A stretch of DNA of 20,197 nt, from assembly GCA_964445575.1 (NCBI GenBank), contig CAYULB010000035.1, forward strand, positions 1-20,197, given 5' to 3'. Positions 6,748 through 14,771 of this stretch are shown here, piece by piece. Each line of letters starts with the position of its first letter. Positions within the stretch are counted from its first letter, which is position 1. Under the pieces are notes generated by a model. The model was not told the origin of the DNA and did no database searches. It saw only the letters and a program-made list of their open reading frames with translations. The translations under genes were made by a program, and so were the position numbers. Origin of the DNA: WJMT01 sp964445575 (GTDB lineage: Bacteria > Acidobacteriota > Aminicenantia > Aminicenantales > Aminicenantaceae).

Positions 6748-7593
6748 TTATTCCCTTTCTTCCCTTAACTTCTCTAACATCTGCTCTAATATTCTTATTA
6801 TTTCTTCCCGCTTCACCCTAGGCTTTTTAAATTCAATCCTTACCCGGCATTCTTTTTTTCCTTCAGGTGCATAATTATAAATGTATTTTCTGACTTTTTC
6901 TTTTTGAGTTCCTTTTATCTTTTTTGATAAAACACGGGTATCTTCTCGTTTTAACTCTCTTTCTTTTATTGCTTTTATTAGTTCTTTCATGTCTTCTGTG
7001 CTTTTTTGCTTTGAAATCTCTATTAATGTAGATCTGCTTTCTATTCCATATTCGTCACATAACTTCCGTATTTCATTCGGAATTCGGCTTATACTTATGA
7101 TTTCTGTTACGGTAGATCTTGCTTTTCCTAATTTTTTTGATATCTGGTCATGATTGTATCCATAGTTTTCTGATAAATATTTTAATCCATCTGCTTCCTC
7201 AAAAATATCCAAATCTAATCTCTGCAGATTTTCTATTAAAGATATTTCCATAGCCTCCATATCATTCACGTTCATCACAATGCAGGGAATCTCATTCAAC
7301 CCTAACTTTTTTGACGCTATATACCTTCTTTCACCTGCTATGATTTCATAATTTCCATTCTTTGGCCTCACCAGAATAGGCTCAAGTATTCCTTTTTCTC
7401 TTATGGAACTGATTAAATCTTCCATGTTTCCTAATTCATTTCTTGCTTGATTGGGATTAGGGGTTATATCCTTTATTTTCAAATACCTAATTTTTGTCTC
7501 AGGAACTTTGCTGGATAATAAATCAACAAAATGGTCATCATGGCGCATTTTAATGGTTTCAGGAAGCCCGGTTTTTCTATTTCTTCTTGGCAC
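6748..7593 (-). CDS. parB: ParB/Spo0J-family partition protein
   Basis: The 281-residue protein has the ParB N-terminal domain (IRYLKIKDITPNPNQARNE at about 35, ISSIREKGILEPILVRP at about 62-78). The CTP-binding motif GERRYIASKKLGL and ENLQRLDLDIFEEA follow. A helix-turn-helix (HDQISKKLGKARSTVTEIISI) comes next, then a basic C-terminal part ending in a likely helical dimerisation segment (EEIIRILEQMLEKLREERE). It should load on parS as a CTP-dependent clamp and work with ParA to segregate DNA. The start is GTG at 7591-7593 with GGAG 10 bases upstream. It overlaps parA by 17 bases. The C-terminal region after residue 215 is unusual for the family. No consensus parS is seen in the window. Confidence 0.92.
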   Translation of the reverse strand: MPRRNRKTGLPETIKMRHDDHFVDLLSSKVPETKIRYLKIKDITPNPNQARNELGNMEDLISSIREKGILEPILVRPKNGNYEIIAGERRYIASKKLGLNEIPCIVMNVNDMEAMEISLIENLQRLDLDIFEEADGLKYLSENYGYNHDQISKKLGKARSTVTEIISISRIPNEIRKLCDEYGIESRSTLIEISKQKSTEDMKELIKAIKERELKREDTRVLSKKIKGTQKEKVRKYIYNYAPEGKKECRVRIEFKKPRVKREEIIRILEQMLEKLREERE

Positions 7594-8341
7594 GGCCCAA
7601 TATCTCCTTTGCTACTTTTTTATATTGAATAGCGCCTACTGATTTTGGTGCGAAAGTAAAAATAGATTCTTTGTAGGCAGGACTTTCTTCTAATTTTACA
7701 CTTTTTGAAATCACGCTTTTAAAGACCTTGTCTCCAAAAACACTTTTTATTCGGTCCTCTACGTCCTTTGAAATATTTGTTCTCTTATCATGCAGTGTGA
7801 TCAGAACGCCCAATATTTCGATATCATTATTGGCCACTCTTTTTACTTTTTCTATGGTCTCCAAAAGATCATCTGTTCCTTCTAAGCACAAATAAGATGA
7901 CTGAATGGGAATGATTACTTTTTCAGAGGCCACCAGGGCGTTTAAAGTAATCAATCCCAATGTAGGAGGAGTGTCAATGATTATAAAATCATATCTATCT
8001 TTTATGGTTTCTAAAATATCTCTTAATTTAAAATGAGCATCAAGCTCCCCTAGTAACGAAGATTCTAACTTTGCCATAGATATTTTTGATATAGCAATAT
8101 CCAGACCCGGAACTGTTGATTTCTTAATGATTTCATCGATGCTGACGTTGTTGACCATAACGTCATACAAAGACTTTGAGTGCTCTTCCTTATTTAAAAT
8201 AAAAGATATGGTGCTGTTTGCTTGTGGATCTGTATCCACTAACAGAGTACTTTCACCGGAAAAAGCCAGGGCTGCAGAAACGTTCAATGCGGTTGTGGTC
8301 TTCCCTACTCCGCCTTTTTGGTTGGCAATCGCTATGATCAA
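7577..8341 (-). CDS. parA: ParA/Soj-family partition ATPase
   Basis: The 254-residue protein has the deviant Walker A KGGVGKTT (9-16), LLVDTDPQANST (Walker A' region) and FIIIDTPPTLGLIT (Walker B). The C-terminal block NISKDVEDRIKSVFG...ISKSVKLEESPAYKESIF matches chromosomal Soj/ParA. It lacks an N-terminal helix-turn-helix, as expected for Soj-type rather than P1-type ParA. ATP-driven DNA binding and ParB-stimulated hydrolysis move parS regions. The start is TTG (8339-8341) with AGGA 7 bases before it. A promoter is placed at 8386-8412. Partner parB overlaps its 3' end. Chromosomal parAB often sit near oriC, but no neighbouring gidAB or dnaA is visible here. Confidence 0.95.
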   Translation of the reverse strand: MIIAIANQKGGVGKTTTALNVSAALAFSGESTLLVDTDPQANSTISFILNKEEHSKSLYDVMVNNVSIDEIIKKSTVPGLDIAISKISMAKLESSLLGELDAHFKLRDILETIKDRYDFIIIDTPPTLGLITLNALVASEKVIIPIQSSYLCLEGTDDLLETIEKVKRVANNDIEILGVLITLHDKRTNISKDVEDRIKSVFGDKVFKSVISKSVKLEESPAYKESIFTFAPKSVGAIQYKKVAKEILGRAKKK

Positions 8342-8385
8342 TTGAGGTTCCTATTTAAAAATGTTCCTTATAAGTCCTTTATGAA

Positions 8386-8412
8386 AATATACCATAATCA
8401 TCCTGTTTTCAA
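8386..8412 (-). promoter_or_regulatory. Probable parAB promoter
   Basis: On the minus strand TTGAAA (8407-8412) and TATATT (8386-8391) are separated by 15 bases, slightly short. The predicted start near 8379 leaves about 38 bases of leader before the TTG at 8341. The palindrome at 8431-8446 sits 18 bases upstream of the -35 box. Confidence 0.4.
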
Positions 8413-8430
8413 GTAAAAAAAATATTTTAT

Positions 8431-8446
8431 TGTCGGCAGGCCGACA
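8431..8446. promoter_or_regulatory. 16-bp GC-rich palindrome upstream of parA
   Basis: TGTCGGCAGGCCGACA has 7-base perfect arms around AG. It stands alone in AT-rich sequence about 90 bases upstream of parA. It shares the length and the outer TGT...ACA with the consensus parS, but not the core. Candidate roles: divergent parS, ParA/ParB operator, or other repressor site. Confidence 0.45.
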
Positions 8447-8532
8447 TTGTTCATGTCCATTCCCTATCACCCATGATATCACACTATTTTGAAAAGATGA
8501 AGATGTTTTTAAATTCACCTAACTACAGCAAT

Positions 8533-8554
8533 ATCAACTAGTTAACTAGTTGAT
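8533..8554. repeat. 22-bp perfect palindrome made of two AACTAGTT units
   Basis: Two adjacent copies of the 8-base palindrome AACTAGTT (8536-8551) are flanked by ATC and GAT, making all 22 bases self-complementary. It touches the last base of the epimerase stop codon. It has no U-tract on either strand, so a simple intrinsic terminator is unlikely; a cooperative protein-binding site is a better guess. Confidence 0.55.
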
Positions 8555-9513
8555 TAGCCATAATTTTCCACCTGTTCTTTCACCCAGGGATAGGTGTGTT
8601 CAATTCCCTTCTTTAAGGAATATTTTGACTCCCATCCAATGGAACGGATCCTGTCGATTTTAAAATATCTTGCTTTCACTCCCACCGGTCCTTTGACATG
8701 CTTGATTCGAATCTCTTTTCCAGCTACCTCCGCAATGGTCTTGACCAGTTCATCCACAGTCACATATTCCTGACGCCCGATATTGACTCCCCCTTCAAGG
8801 TCTGAGTGCATCAGCATAAAAATGCCTTCCACCATATCATCTATGTAGGTGTAAGCCCGCACTGCAGATCCATCTCCCCAGACTTCCACCTCTCCCCCTT
8901 CCTGTGCTTGTGCCACTTTCCGGCACAAAGCTGCAGGTGCTTTTTCTCTTCCTCCTCGCCAAGTGCCTTCCGGCCCGTAGCAGTTCTGAAATCGTGCCAG
9001 CCGGACCTTCATACCGTATTTTCTCCCATAGGCCATGGCCATACGCTCGGCATAGAGCTTTTCCCAGCCGTATTCATTGTCCGGCAGGGCTGGGTAGGCA
9101 TCTTCTTCAGAAATCTCGGCTTCATGTTTTTCCATATCCCGATAAACACAGGCAGATGAGGAAAAAAAGTATCTTTTCACCCCGGCCTTGGCACTGGAAT
9201 GGATCATGTGGATGTTTATAAGGGCGCTGTTTCTCATGATCTCACACTCTGCTGAATCAATAAATCCCATACCTCCCATATCTGCCGCCAGTTGATAAAC
9301 TTCATCAAACGGTTTCTGCTGCCGGGAGAGAACCGCTCTCTCACAGTTTTCCCGCTCCCTTAAGTCAAGGAGGATGAATTCATCAGCTTCTGTTTCAGAA
9401 AATTCAGGCTCTTTGAGGTCCACACCTCTTACCCAGTAACCCTGTTTTTTAAGCTTTTTAACCAGATGATGTCCAATAAAACCTCCTGCCCCACAAACCA
9501 AAGCTTCTTTCAT
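8554..9513 (-). CDS. GDP-mannose 3,5-epimerase-like SDR
   Basis: This 319-residue extended short-chain dehydrogenase has the NAD motif GAGGFIG (8-14). ADMGGMGFI (77-85), SSSACVY (118-124), Y148-x3-K152 and RFQNCYGPEGTWRGGREKAPAA (174-195) follow. These blocks match plant GDP-mannose 3',5'-epimerase closely. The Cys and Lys known to drive C3/C5 epimerisation there are kept as C122 and K191. The expected reaction is epimerisation of a nucleotide sugar, giving GDP-L-galactose or an analogue for a surface glycan; the true substrate in this organism is not known. The start has AAAGGA about 10 bases upstream. It is last in a minus-strand operon after PfkB and GH3, with 52-base gaps. A 22-bp palindrome overlaps its stop. 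Confidence 0.88.
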   Translation of the reverse strand: MKEALVCGAGGFIGHHLVKKLKKQGYWVRGVDLKEPEFSETEADEFILLDLRERENCERAVLSRQQKPFDEVYQLAADMGGMGFIDSAECEIMRNSALINIHMIHSSAKAGVKRYFFSSSACVYRDMEKHEAEISEEDAYPALPDNEYGWEKLYAERMAMAYGRKYGMKVRLARFQNCYGPEGTWRGGREKAPAALCRKVAQAQEGGEVEVWGDGSAVRAYTYIDDMVEGIFMLMHSDLEGGVNIGRQEYVTVDELVKTIAEVAGKEIRIKHVKGPVGVKARYFKIDRIRSIGWESKYSLKKGIEHTYPWVKEQVENYG

Positions 9514-9565
9514 TTGTTTGCTTCCTTTCTTCAGTTGATAAGATTTTTAATTTTCTTTTCTCTCT

Positions 9566-11344
9566 TTATTTTTTCTCTTTACTTTTTTCCAATATAATCC
9601 CGTGCCCTCTTTGATAGAGACCCGGGATAGATACGGGAAGCCTTCCTTGAAATCCGATTTCTCCAACCACAGCTTTGGCTGCTGCAGTCTGTGCTTGAGA
9701 TGCCTTTCTGTAAGCACAGATATAAGCATCCACTTCGGGGAATTGCTTTACAAAATAAGGACTTCCAAATGAGATCACTATTAAGGGGATTTCATCCTGG
9801 GCTAATTCATTGATAAGAGAAATGTGTCTTTCATTAAGCCCTACACTCCCCTTCCCTGAATACAATCTTGAGAAAAGCGTGATGATCCTCAGGTCAACTT
9901 TCCTTGACTCTTCTACTGCCTGTTCTATGAATTCCTCTCCAGTCAGATCATCAGCATAGAATTCCTGGGTTTCCGGACATCTCTCTTTGATTTCCCTAGT
10001 AAATGTCCACCCTGCATAAAAATCTCCTTTATCGCTGCTCAAAGAAAAAACAGCGATTTTTTTCTCCTCACAGGAGAAAGGAACCACGCTCTGTTCGTTT
10101 TTTACCAGGGTCACAGCTGCTTCAAAAGCTTTTTCTGCCTGCTCCTGATGTTCTTTGGATGACAGGACGCGGGTCAGATTCTCTAAATCCACCAATTTCT
10201 GTTTATGAAGCCCTAACTTTGCTTTAACCTGCAGAATTCTTCTGACTGACTCATTGATCCGGGATTCAGGGATCCTTCCTGATTCCACCTCTCTGACCAG
10301 GGCATCAATGACTTTTTCTGTCTCCAGAGGAAGAAGAAGACAGTCTGCTCCTGCCTGAACAGCCCGTATACACGCCTCCTCCGGTCCGAACAAAGTGGTG
10401 ATGCCTCCCATTTCCATGGCATCTGTGACGATGAGTCCCCTGAAACCCCACTTTTCTCTTAAAAGTTCTGTGATGATAACCGGAGAAAGAGTAGCTGGCA
10501 GTTTTGGGGTGGAGTCAAGAGCAGGGACATGGATATGGGCGGTCATCACAGCCTGGACCCCGGCTTCAACCGCTTTTTTAAAAGGATAAAGCTCAACCTG
10601 ACTCAGCCTCTGTTTATCTGCATCTACTACAGGTAGCTTTGTATGCGAATCTACCTCTGTATCCCCGTGCCCTGGGAAGTGCTTGGCTGTGGCTATAAGT
10701 CCGTTTTCCTGACAGCCTCTGATAAAAGCAGCTGCCAGGCGGCTGACCTGCTCTGCATCCTCTCCTAAAGAGCGGGTGTTTATGATGGGATTTTGAGGAT
10801 TGCTGTTCACATCCACAACCGGAGCATAGGTGATGTGAATGCCCACAGCCCTGGCTTCTACAGCAGTGATTTTTCCCATCATATAAGCCAGCTCTTCAGA
10901 CCCTGCCGCTCCTATGGACATTAAAGGAGGAAAAAGAGTGGCCCCGCTGATTTGATTTCCCAGCCCTCTCTCCAGGTCAGAGGCAATGAGGAGGGGCACT
11001 TCAGACTTTTCCTGAAGTTTGTTTATCAGATACGCGGACTCAAAGACTTCTCCTCCAAAAAGGATCAATCCCCCTATTTTCTGCTCCTCTACTAAAGACT
11101 CCAGTCTCTTCATGGCGCTGCTGTCCCGGTTGTAGAAATGGCCTGAAAACCGGCAGTATATCATCTGGCTGATTTTCTCCTCTAAGGTCATTTGATTCAA
11201 GGTCTTATGAGCCCACCTCAAACCAGAATCAGACAGCGCAAGGCTGGGTTTGACAGCCTCTCTTGCGCAGTTGGTCATAAATATCAATACCAGAACCAGC
11301 ACAGAGAAAAACAAAGCCTTTTTCTTCTTTGCTTTTTTGTCCAT
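9566..11344 (-). CDS. GH3 glycosidase lipoprotein, NagZ-like
   Basis: I take the ATG at 11344 (AAAGG 9 bases upstream) rather than the TTG at 11353, giving 592 residues. The basic N-terminus, a hydrophobic stretch and MTN-C26 make a lipoprotein signal with a slightly atypical lipobox. The GH3 catalytic domain holds ASDLERGLG, KHFPGHGDTEVDSH (221-234), the hallmark of beta-N-acetylhexosaminidases, and the nucleophile D308 in VTDAMEMGG. A C-terminal GH3 alpha/beta sandwich domain follows (VTLVKNEQ onward). It should remove beta-linked GlcNAc-type sugars from cell-wall or other glycans outside the cytoplasmic membrane. It lies 52 bases after the PfkB kinase gene and 52 before the epimerase gene, so co-transcription is likely. 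Substrate assignment is inference from motifs. Confidence 0.9.
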   Translation of the reverse strand: MDKKAKKKKALFFSVLVLVLIFMTNCAREAVKPSLALSDSGLRWAHKTLNQMTLEEKISQMIYCRFSGHFYNRDSSAMKRLESLVEEQKIGGLILFGGEVFESAYLINKLQEKSEVPLLIASDLERGLGNQISGATLFPPLMSIGAAGSEELAYMMGKITAVEARAVGIHITYAPVVDVNSNPQNPIINTRSLGEDAEQVSRLAAAFIRGCQENGLIATAKHFPGHGDTEVDSHTKLPVVDADKQRLSQVELYPFKKAVEAGVQAVMTAHIHVPALDSTPKLPATLSPVIITELLREKWGFRGLIVTDAMEMGGITTLFGPEEACIRAVQAGADCLLLPLETEKVIDALVREVESGRIPESRINESVRRILQVKAKLGLHKQKLVDLENLTRVLSSKEHQEQAEKAFEAAVTLVKNEQSVVPFSCEEKKIAVFSLSSDKGDFYAGWTFTREIKERCPETQEFYADDLTGEEFIEQAVEESRKVDLRIITLFSRLYSGKGSVGLNERHISLINELAQDEIPLIVISFGSPYFVKQFPEVDAYICAYRKASQAQTAAAKAVVGEIGFQGRLPVSIPGLYQRGHGIILEKSKEKK

Positions 11345-11396
11345 CGCTTCCAACCTTTCTTTTTTTTACTTTAACAATTTTACCTTTATCATTTCC

Positions 11397-12314
11397 TTAA
11401 AATCTAAATTCTTTTGCCATGTGATAAGTTTCCTGAACCCCTGACCTTGCAGCAGCTTGAGAAGCTAATTTAAGACCAAATTGAACCGCATCCAGGAGTT
11501 GTTTTCCATCCAATAATTCTGAGACAGCTGCCCCGCAAAAAACATCGCCGCAGCCTGTGGTATCCACTGCTTTCCCTGTCTTCTTTGGCTTCATGTTTTT
11601 ATTTCCCTCTGAAGTAACCACAAGAAGCCCATCCTTACCCAGGGTGATAAAAAAAGCCTTAACTCCCTGTTTCAGCACTGATTTTCCAAACAGAGAGAGC
11701 TCTTTTTCATTCGGCTTCTCTTCAGGACAGCCCATCATAGAGGCGGTTTCTTTTCTGTTCGCCTGCACATAATCCACCCCGCTGACCCACTCACGCCAGT
11801 GGGTAATGGAAGAATATTTCCTTGACCTGCCTATTACCGGAGATAGCGCCAGCGAATGAACATCCATCCATATAGGACATTGGGCTTTTTCCTTTACTTT
11901 ATTCCAGTCCTTGAGCGTGATGTCCATACCAGAAATCATCAGTAAAACCAAAAAATCAATATCATGCAGTTTGTTGAGAATCCTCTCCGGCTCTAAAGGC
12001 GGGACCACAGAGTTCAAGATTTCCTGCCTCTCCCCTCTTTCGGGGTAAAAAAGATTGACTCTGTTTCCAGGCCCAGGAACAGTTTCTCTCTGCTCAACAT
12101 GAAGGGTGGGCCAGTCTTTGATCAGCTGTGAAACAGAAGGAGCCATCTCTTCAGCCAGGTTTGTCATCAGACAGACATCTCTTCCCAACCCGCACAGGAC
12201 CGAGGCAGGATAAAGAATCCCTCCCCACCCTTCGGTTGTTTTTCCCGAAGAGAAAGTGATCACATCATGGGTGATGCTTCCTAGTAAACCGATCGTCTTA
12301 CCTTGATATATCAT
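11397..12314 (-). CDS. PfkB-family carbohydrate kinase
   Basis: The preferred start is the ATG at 12314, 8 bases after GAGG and just before the family's first strand (IGLLGSITHDVI); a longer frame reaches 12428 but adds 38 non-homologous residues. The 305-residue product has the N-terminal glycine pair region (EGWGGILYPASVLCGLG), an ALCHEMY-like central part ending NRKET, and the ATP/anion-hole motif DTTGCGDVF, with catalytic Asp at about 257. It phosphorylates a sugar or nucleoside; the substrate cannot be read from sequence. It is first of the minus-strand operon with the GH3 lipoprotein and the epimerase, suggesting use of sugars released from glycans. The LarA-type gene lies divergently upstream. 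Confidence 0.88.
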   Translation of the reverse strand: MIYQGKTIGLLGSITHDVITFSSGKTTEGWGGILYPASVLCGLGRDVCLMTNLAEEMAPSVSQLIKDWPTLHVEQRETVPGPGNRVNLFYPERGERQEILNSVVPPLEPERILNKLHDIDFLVLLMISGMDITLKDWNKVKEKAQCPIWMDVHSLALSPVIGRSRKYSSITHWREWVSGVDYVQANRKETASMMGCPEEKPNEKELSLFGKSVLKQGVKAFFITLGKDGLLVVTSEGNKNMKPKKTGKAVDTTGCGDVFCGAAVSELLDGKQLLDAVQFGLKLASQAAARSGVQETYHMAKEFRF

Positions 12315-12400
12315 ATGCCCTGCCTCATTCATCCGGATCATCCATAAAAACTTGCTCTTCAAGCCGAGACGTAATCCGGACTCAAGCCTGTATCTTATTT

Positions 12401-12428
12401 TATATAAAAGTAGAATTATTTCACGCAA
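12401..12428 (-). promoter_or_regulatory. Possible promoter of the PfkB-GH3-epimerase operon
   Basis: On the minus strand TTGCGT (12423-12428) and TATATA (12401-12406) are 16 bases apart; an alternative TATAAA gives 18. The leader to the ATG at 12314 would be about 80 bases. Confidence 0.35.
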
Positions 12429-12515
12429 TTAATATAAAATTCAGGTGTGGCTGAAGCGACACTGAAGAAGAATGGCGTTAAAAATCTGGAGCATGAATAA
12501 TCCAGGTTAATAAGT

Positions 12516-12544
12516 TTGGATTTTATTCATGATTCTTATATCAT
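12516..12544 (+). promoter_or_regulatory. Possible leaderless promoter of the LarA-like gene
   Basis: TTGGAT (12516-12521), 17 bases, TATCAT (12539-12544), then 7 bases to the ATG at 12552. There is no Shine-Dalgarno before that ATG and an in-frame TGA at 12546-12548 excludes an upstream start, so a transcript beginning at the start codon fits. Confidence 0.4.
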
Positions 12545-12556
12545 GTGAATCATGAA
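12526..12556. promoter_or_regulatory. Inverted repeat across the LarA-like start codon
   Basis: Perfect 10-base arms TTCATGATTC (12526-12535) and GAATCATGAA (12547-12556) surround an 11-base spacer that holds the candidate -10 box. The right arm contains the ATG. The half-sites are about two helical turns apart centre to centre, which suits a dimeric repressor; as RNA it could also hide the start. Confidence 0.55.
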
Positions 12557-13919
12557 AACCGTTCACTTCAACCTGGGCAAAATAAGCTTTTCTTTTCAGG
12601 TTCCCAAAGAATCAGATATCCTCAGAATGGGAAAGACAACCCCTCTTAAGGATCCTGAAAAAAAGATTCTGGAAGCACTCCTCAATCCTATCGGAACCCC
12701 TTCTGTTAAAAACTTGATCCAGCAGAAGCTCAAAGCCAATCCTCATGCCCGGGCTGCAGTGGTCATTTCTGACAGCACCCGGCCCGTTCCCTACAAGGGA
12801 AAACAGGGGATTCTGTTTCCTCTTCTCCAGCAAATGATAAACGCAGGTCTCCCCTCCTCTCAAATTATGGTCCTGGTGGCCACAGGAACTCATCGGCCCA
12901 TGAGTGATCCAGAACTCAGGGAGTTTCTGGACCCAAAGGTCTTTGAAAGAAAGATCGAAATTGTCAATCACGACTCAAGGAGAAAAGACCAGCTTATGTG
13001 TGTGGGAGAAACAGAACTGGGAGGCAGGATCCTTTTAAACCGTCACTATATCCAAAGCGACATCAAAATCTGTACAGGGTTGGTGGAGAGTCATTTTATG
13101 GCAGGGGCCTCCGGAGGAAGAAAATCCATCTGTCCGGGCATTCTTGCTGAAGACTCCACCTGTCTTCTCCACAGCGGCCCTATCCTTTCTTCTCCTAAAG
13201 CCAGGGACTTAGTGCTGGATGGAAATCCGGTCCATGAAGAAGCACTCAGAGTGGCGCGCTTGGCTGGCTGTGACATGATTGTTAATGTCACACTAAATTC
13301 CCAGTATGAACTGACAGGAGTTTTTGCCGGAGATCTGGAAAAAGCCCACCTGAAAGCCTATGAGTCGCTCAAGCAGTATGCAGCCATCCCAGTGGAGAAG
13401 AAATATGACCTGGTTATAAGCCACACCGGGTATGTGGGGGTCAATCATTACCAGGCAGCAAAAACCGGGGTGGTGGGCGCGTTAATTATTAAAGACAAAG
13501 GCTTTTCAGTGCTGGCCTCCCATCACACCGATGAAGACCCTGTGGGCAGTGCTTTGTATAAAAAAATGATGCGGTTATTATGGGAAAAAGGGGTTCAGGA
13601 ATTTGAACGCCTGATCACAGAACCCTCCTGGCAATTTGTCCCAGAACAGTGGGAAACCCAGATGTGGGCGCGTCTTTTCCGGAAAATCCCATTTGACCAT
13701 CTTCTCTACTGTAACCAGGAGATCCCCAAGTCTGATTTTTCCTGGCTTCCCGGAAGAGACGCTCGGAGCCTTTTTCCAGAAGCTTCCTCCTTAAAACAGC
13801 TCACCTCCTGCTCGGCTTCCTGGGCTTTGGAGAAGCTCCGCAGCCAGGGCATCAAAAAGCCTGAAATCGCTGTGCTCATGGACGGTCCTTATGGAATTCC
13901 CGTGTATCAAAAAAAATGA
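12552..13919 (+). CDS. larA: LarA-family nickel-pincer racemase/epimerase
   Basis: The 455-residue protein belongs to the LarA (DUF2088) family, which racemises or epimerises alpha-hydroxy acids using the nickel-pincer nucleotide cofactor. Residues matching lactate racemase are all present. D74 and R77 lie in SDSTRP, H114 in ATGTHRP, and H181 in GLVESHFMAG. K191 (GGRKSICPG) would form the thioamide to the cofactor, and H207 lies in LLHSG. The H181-K191-H207 spacing equals that of the H174-K184-H200 set in the lactate enzyme. An active cofactor site is therefore likely, but the substrate need not be lactate. Beside sugar genes, a sugar acid is an attractive guess. No larB, larC or larE is in view. 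It has no Shine-Dalgarno; an inverted repeat spans its start. Confidence 0.85.
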   Translation: MKTVHFNLGKISFSFQVPKESDILRMGKTTPLKDPEKKILEALLNPIGTPSVKNLIQQKLKANPHARAAVVISDSTRPVPYKGKQGILFPLLQQMINAGLPSSQIMVLVATGTHRPMSDPELREFLDPKVFERKIEIVNHDSRRKDQLMCVGETELGGRILLNRHYIQSDIKICTGLVESHFMAGASGGRKSICPGILAEDSTCLLHSGPILSSPKARDLVLDGNPVHEEALRVARLAGCDMIVNVTLNSQYELTGVFAGDLEKAHLKAYESLKQYAAIPVEKKYDLVISHTGYVGVNHYQAAKTGVVGALIIKDKGFSVLASHHTDEDPVGSALYKKMMRLLWEKGVQEFERLITEPSWQFVPEQWETQMWARLFRKIPFDHLLYCNQEIPKSDFSWLPGRDARSLFPEASSLKQLTSCSASWALEKLRSQGIKKPEIAVLMDGPYGIPVYQKK

Positions 13920-14086
13920 ATTAGCTGTTTTCTGGGATTGTCCTCAATTAAAAAATGAAAAAAATCTGAAAAGATTCATTAGAAACAACAAAAAATCAAA
14001 AAATATTTATACTTGGGTGTTGAGAAGATTTTTGGAGAATGCCCGGGTTGTGGATACTCTTGAGTACTTTTTAAATTATTTGATGC

Positions 14087-14119
14087 TGCGGGTAGTCTAT
14101 CATACTTCCGACTCCCGCA
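14087..14119. other. Stem-loop upstream of the 14169 gene
   Basis: TGCGGG (14087-14092) pairs with CCCGCA (14114-14119). A competing stem, ACTTCC (14104-14109) with GGAAGT (14120-14125), overlaps it, so two mutually exclusive hairpins are possible just before the leader element. This could be a small attenuator-like structure or chance. Confidence 0.3.
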
Positions 14120-14150
14120 GGAAGTGCATCACATCATCATGTTACCTATG
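14118..14150 (+). promoter_or_regulatory. Leader element, copy B (shared with 213-243)
   Basis: CAGGAAGTGCATC, CAT triplets and ATGTTACCTATG repeat the element at 213-243 with only small changes. In this copy the ATG at 14139 is in frame with the gene at 14169 and would add MLPMLKRRKF before its Met. In copy A the same bases encode MLPM too. Confidence 0.45.
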
Positions 14151-14168
14151 TTAAAGAGGAGAAAATTC

Positions 14169-14552
14169 ATGAAGCCGAAATTGGATATAAACGAAAAAAC
14201 AGGCTTATATTTAGGCACGGAAATTGACGAAAAGTGGTGGAAACGATGTGCGAAAGACAAACTGTTAGCTCGCGGTAACGGAAAGTACTGGTATGATGAC
14301 GAATCGTTTTATTTTCTCAGATATCTCACAAAAGAACCCATTAGCATTTTATTTAAAAACATAAAAGAATTCAAAATAGGCAAATGGCATTCTGGACGGT
14401 GGTGTTTTGGATATCCCGTTTTAAAGATCATATGGCTCAAAGATGGACTCAAACTATGTTCAGGCTTTCTTATATCGAAAAACAATGATGATATCGAAAA
14501 TTTTATATCGGAATTAAAAAACAAAATCACCGCTCTCTATTCTGCGGTTTGA
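14169..14552 (+). CDS. Unknown PH-like small protein
   Basis: The chosen ATG (14169) lies 7 bases after GAGGAG (14156-14161); in-frame ATGs at 14124, 14139 and 14148 would lengthen it. The 127-residue product has no signal peptide or clear membrane helix and is rich in aromatic residues. Its layout is LDINEKTGLYLGTEIDEKWW, then alternating beta-type segments (GKYWYDDESFYFLRYL, PISILFKNIKEFKIGKW, PVLKIIWLKDGLKLCSGFLI), then a C-terminal helix (DDIENFISELKNKI). Seven strands and a capping helix resemble a bacterial PH-like fold; that is a guess from strand pattern. I do not recognise a named family. It carries a leader also seen before the membrane peptide at 264. An IS91 remnant follows. Confidence 0.7.
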   Translation: MKPKLDINEKTGLYLGTEIDEKWWKRCAKDKLLARGNGKYWYDDESFYFLRYLTKEPISILFKNIKEFKIGKWHSGRWCFGYPVLKIIWLKDGLKLCSGFLISKNNDDIENFISELKNKITALYSAV

Positions 14553-14609
14553 AGACAACACAGCTAATGCCTTTGGCATAATACGCACTCCACACGATGC
14601 CCAGAAGGT

Positions 14610-14766
14610 TGAAAAGATATCGCCCCGGGCATCATTGCGGTGATCCAGTCATTCGGAAGCCGGATAAACTTCCATCCTCATCTTCATTTTCTGATTACAG
14701 AGGAAGGGACAGATTGAAGATCACAAAGTCATAGACAAGATCATCAAACATCTTAATCTGACCTTT
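14610..14766 (+). mobile_element. IS91-type transposase remnant, copy 1
   Basis: One frame reads IAPGIIAVIQSFGSRINFHPHLHFLITEEGTD then stops at 14715. A second frame starting at 14716 reads EDHKVIDKIIKHLNLTF. The first is the HPHLH region of IS91/Y2 transposases and the second is their extreme C-terminus, so some 200 or more central residues are missing. From 14661 to 14766 it matches 20070-20175 over 106 bases with four differences and the same deletion joint. Confidence 0.8.
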
Positions 14767-14771
14767 GTGGG

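Noticed and set aside
9547..9729. Short minus-strand frame inside the 3' end of the GH3 gene
   Set aside because: Out-of-frame shadow of the GH3 C-terminus.
14050..14058. TGTGGATAC as a DnaA box
   Set aside because: An isolated near-match with no cluster; such sites occur by chance.
13891..14154. Plus-strand frame of 87 codons after the LarA-like gene
   Set aside because: It overlaps the LarA end in another frame, lacks a Shine-Dalgarno and runs through the leader element; no protein-like pattern.
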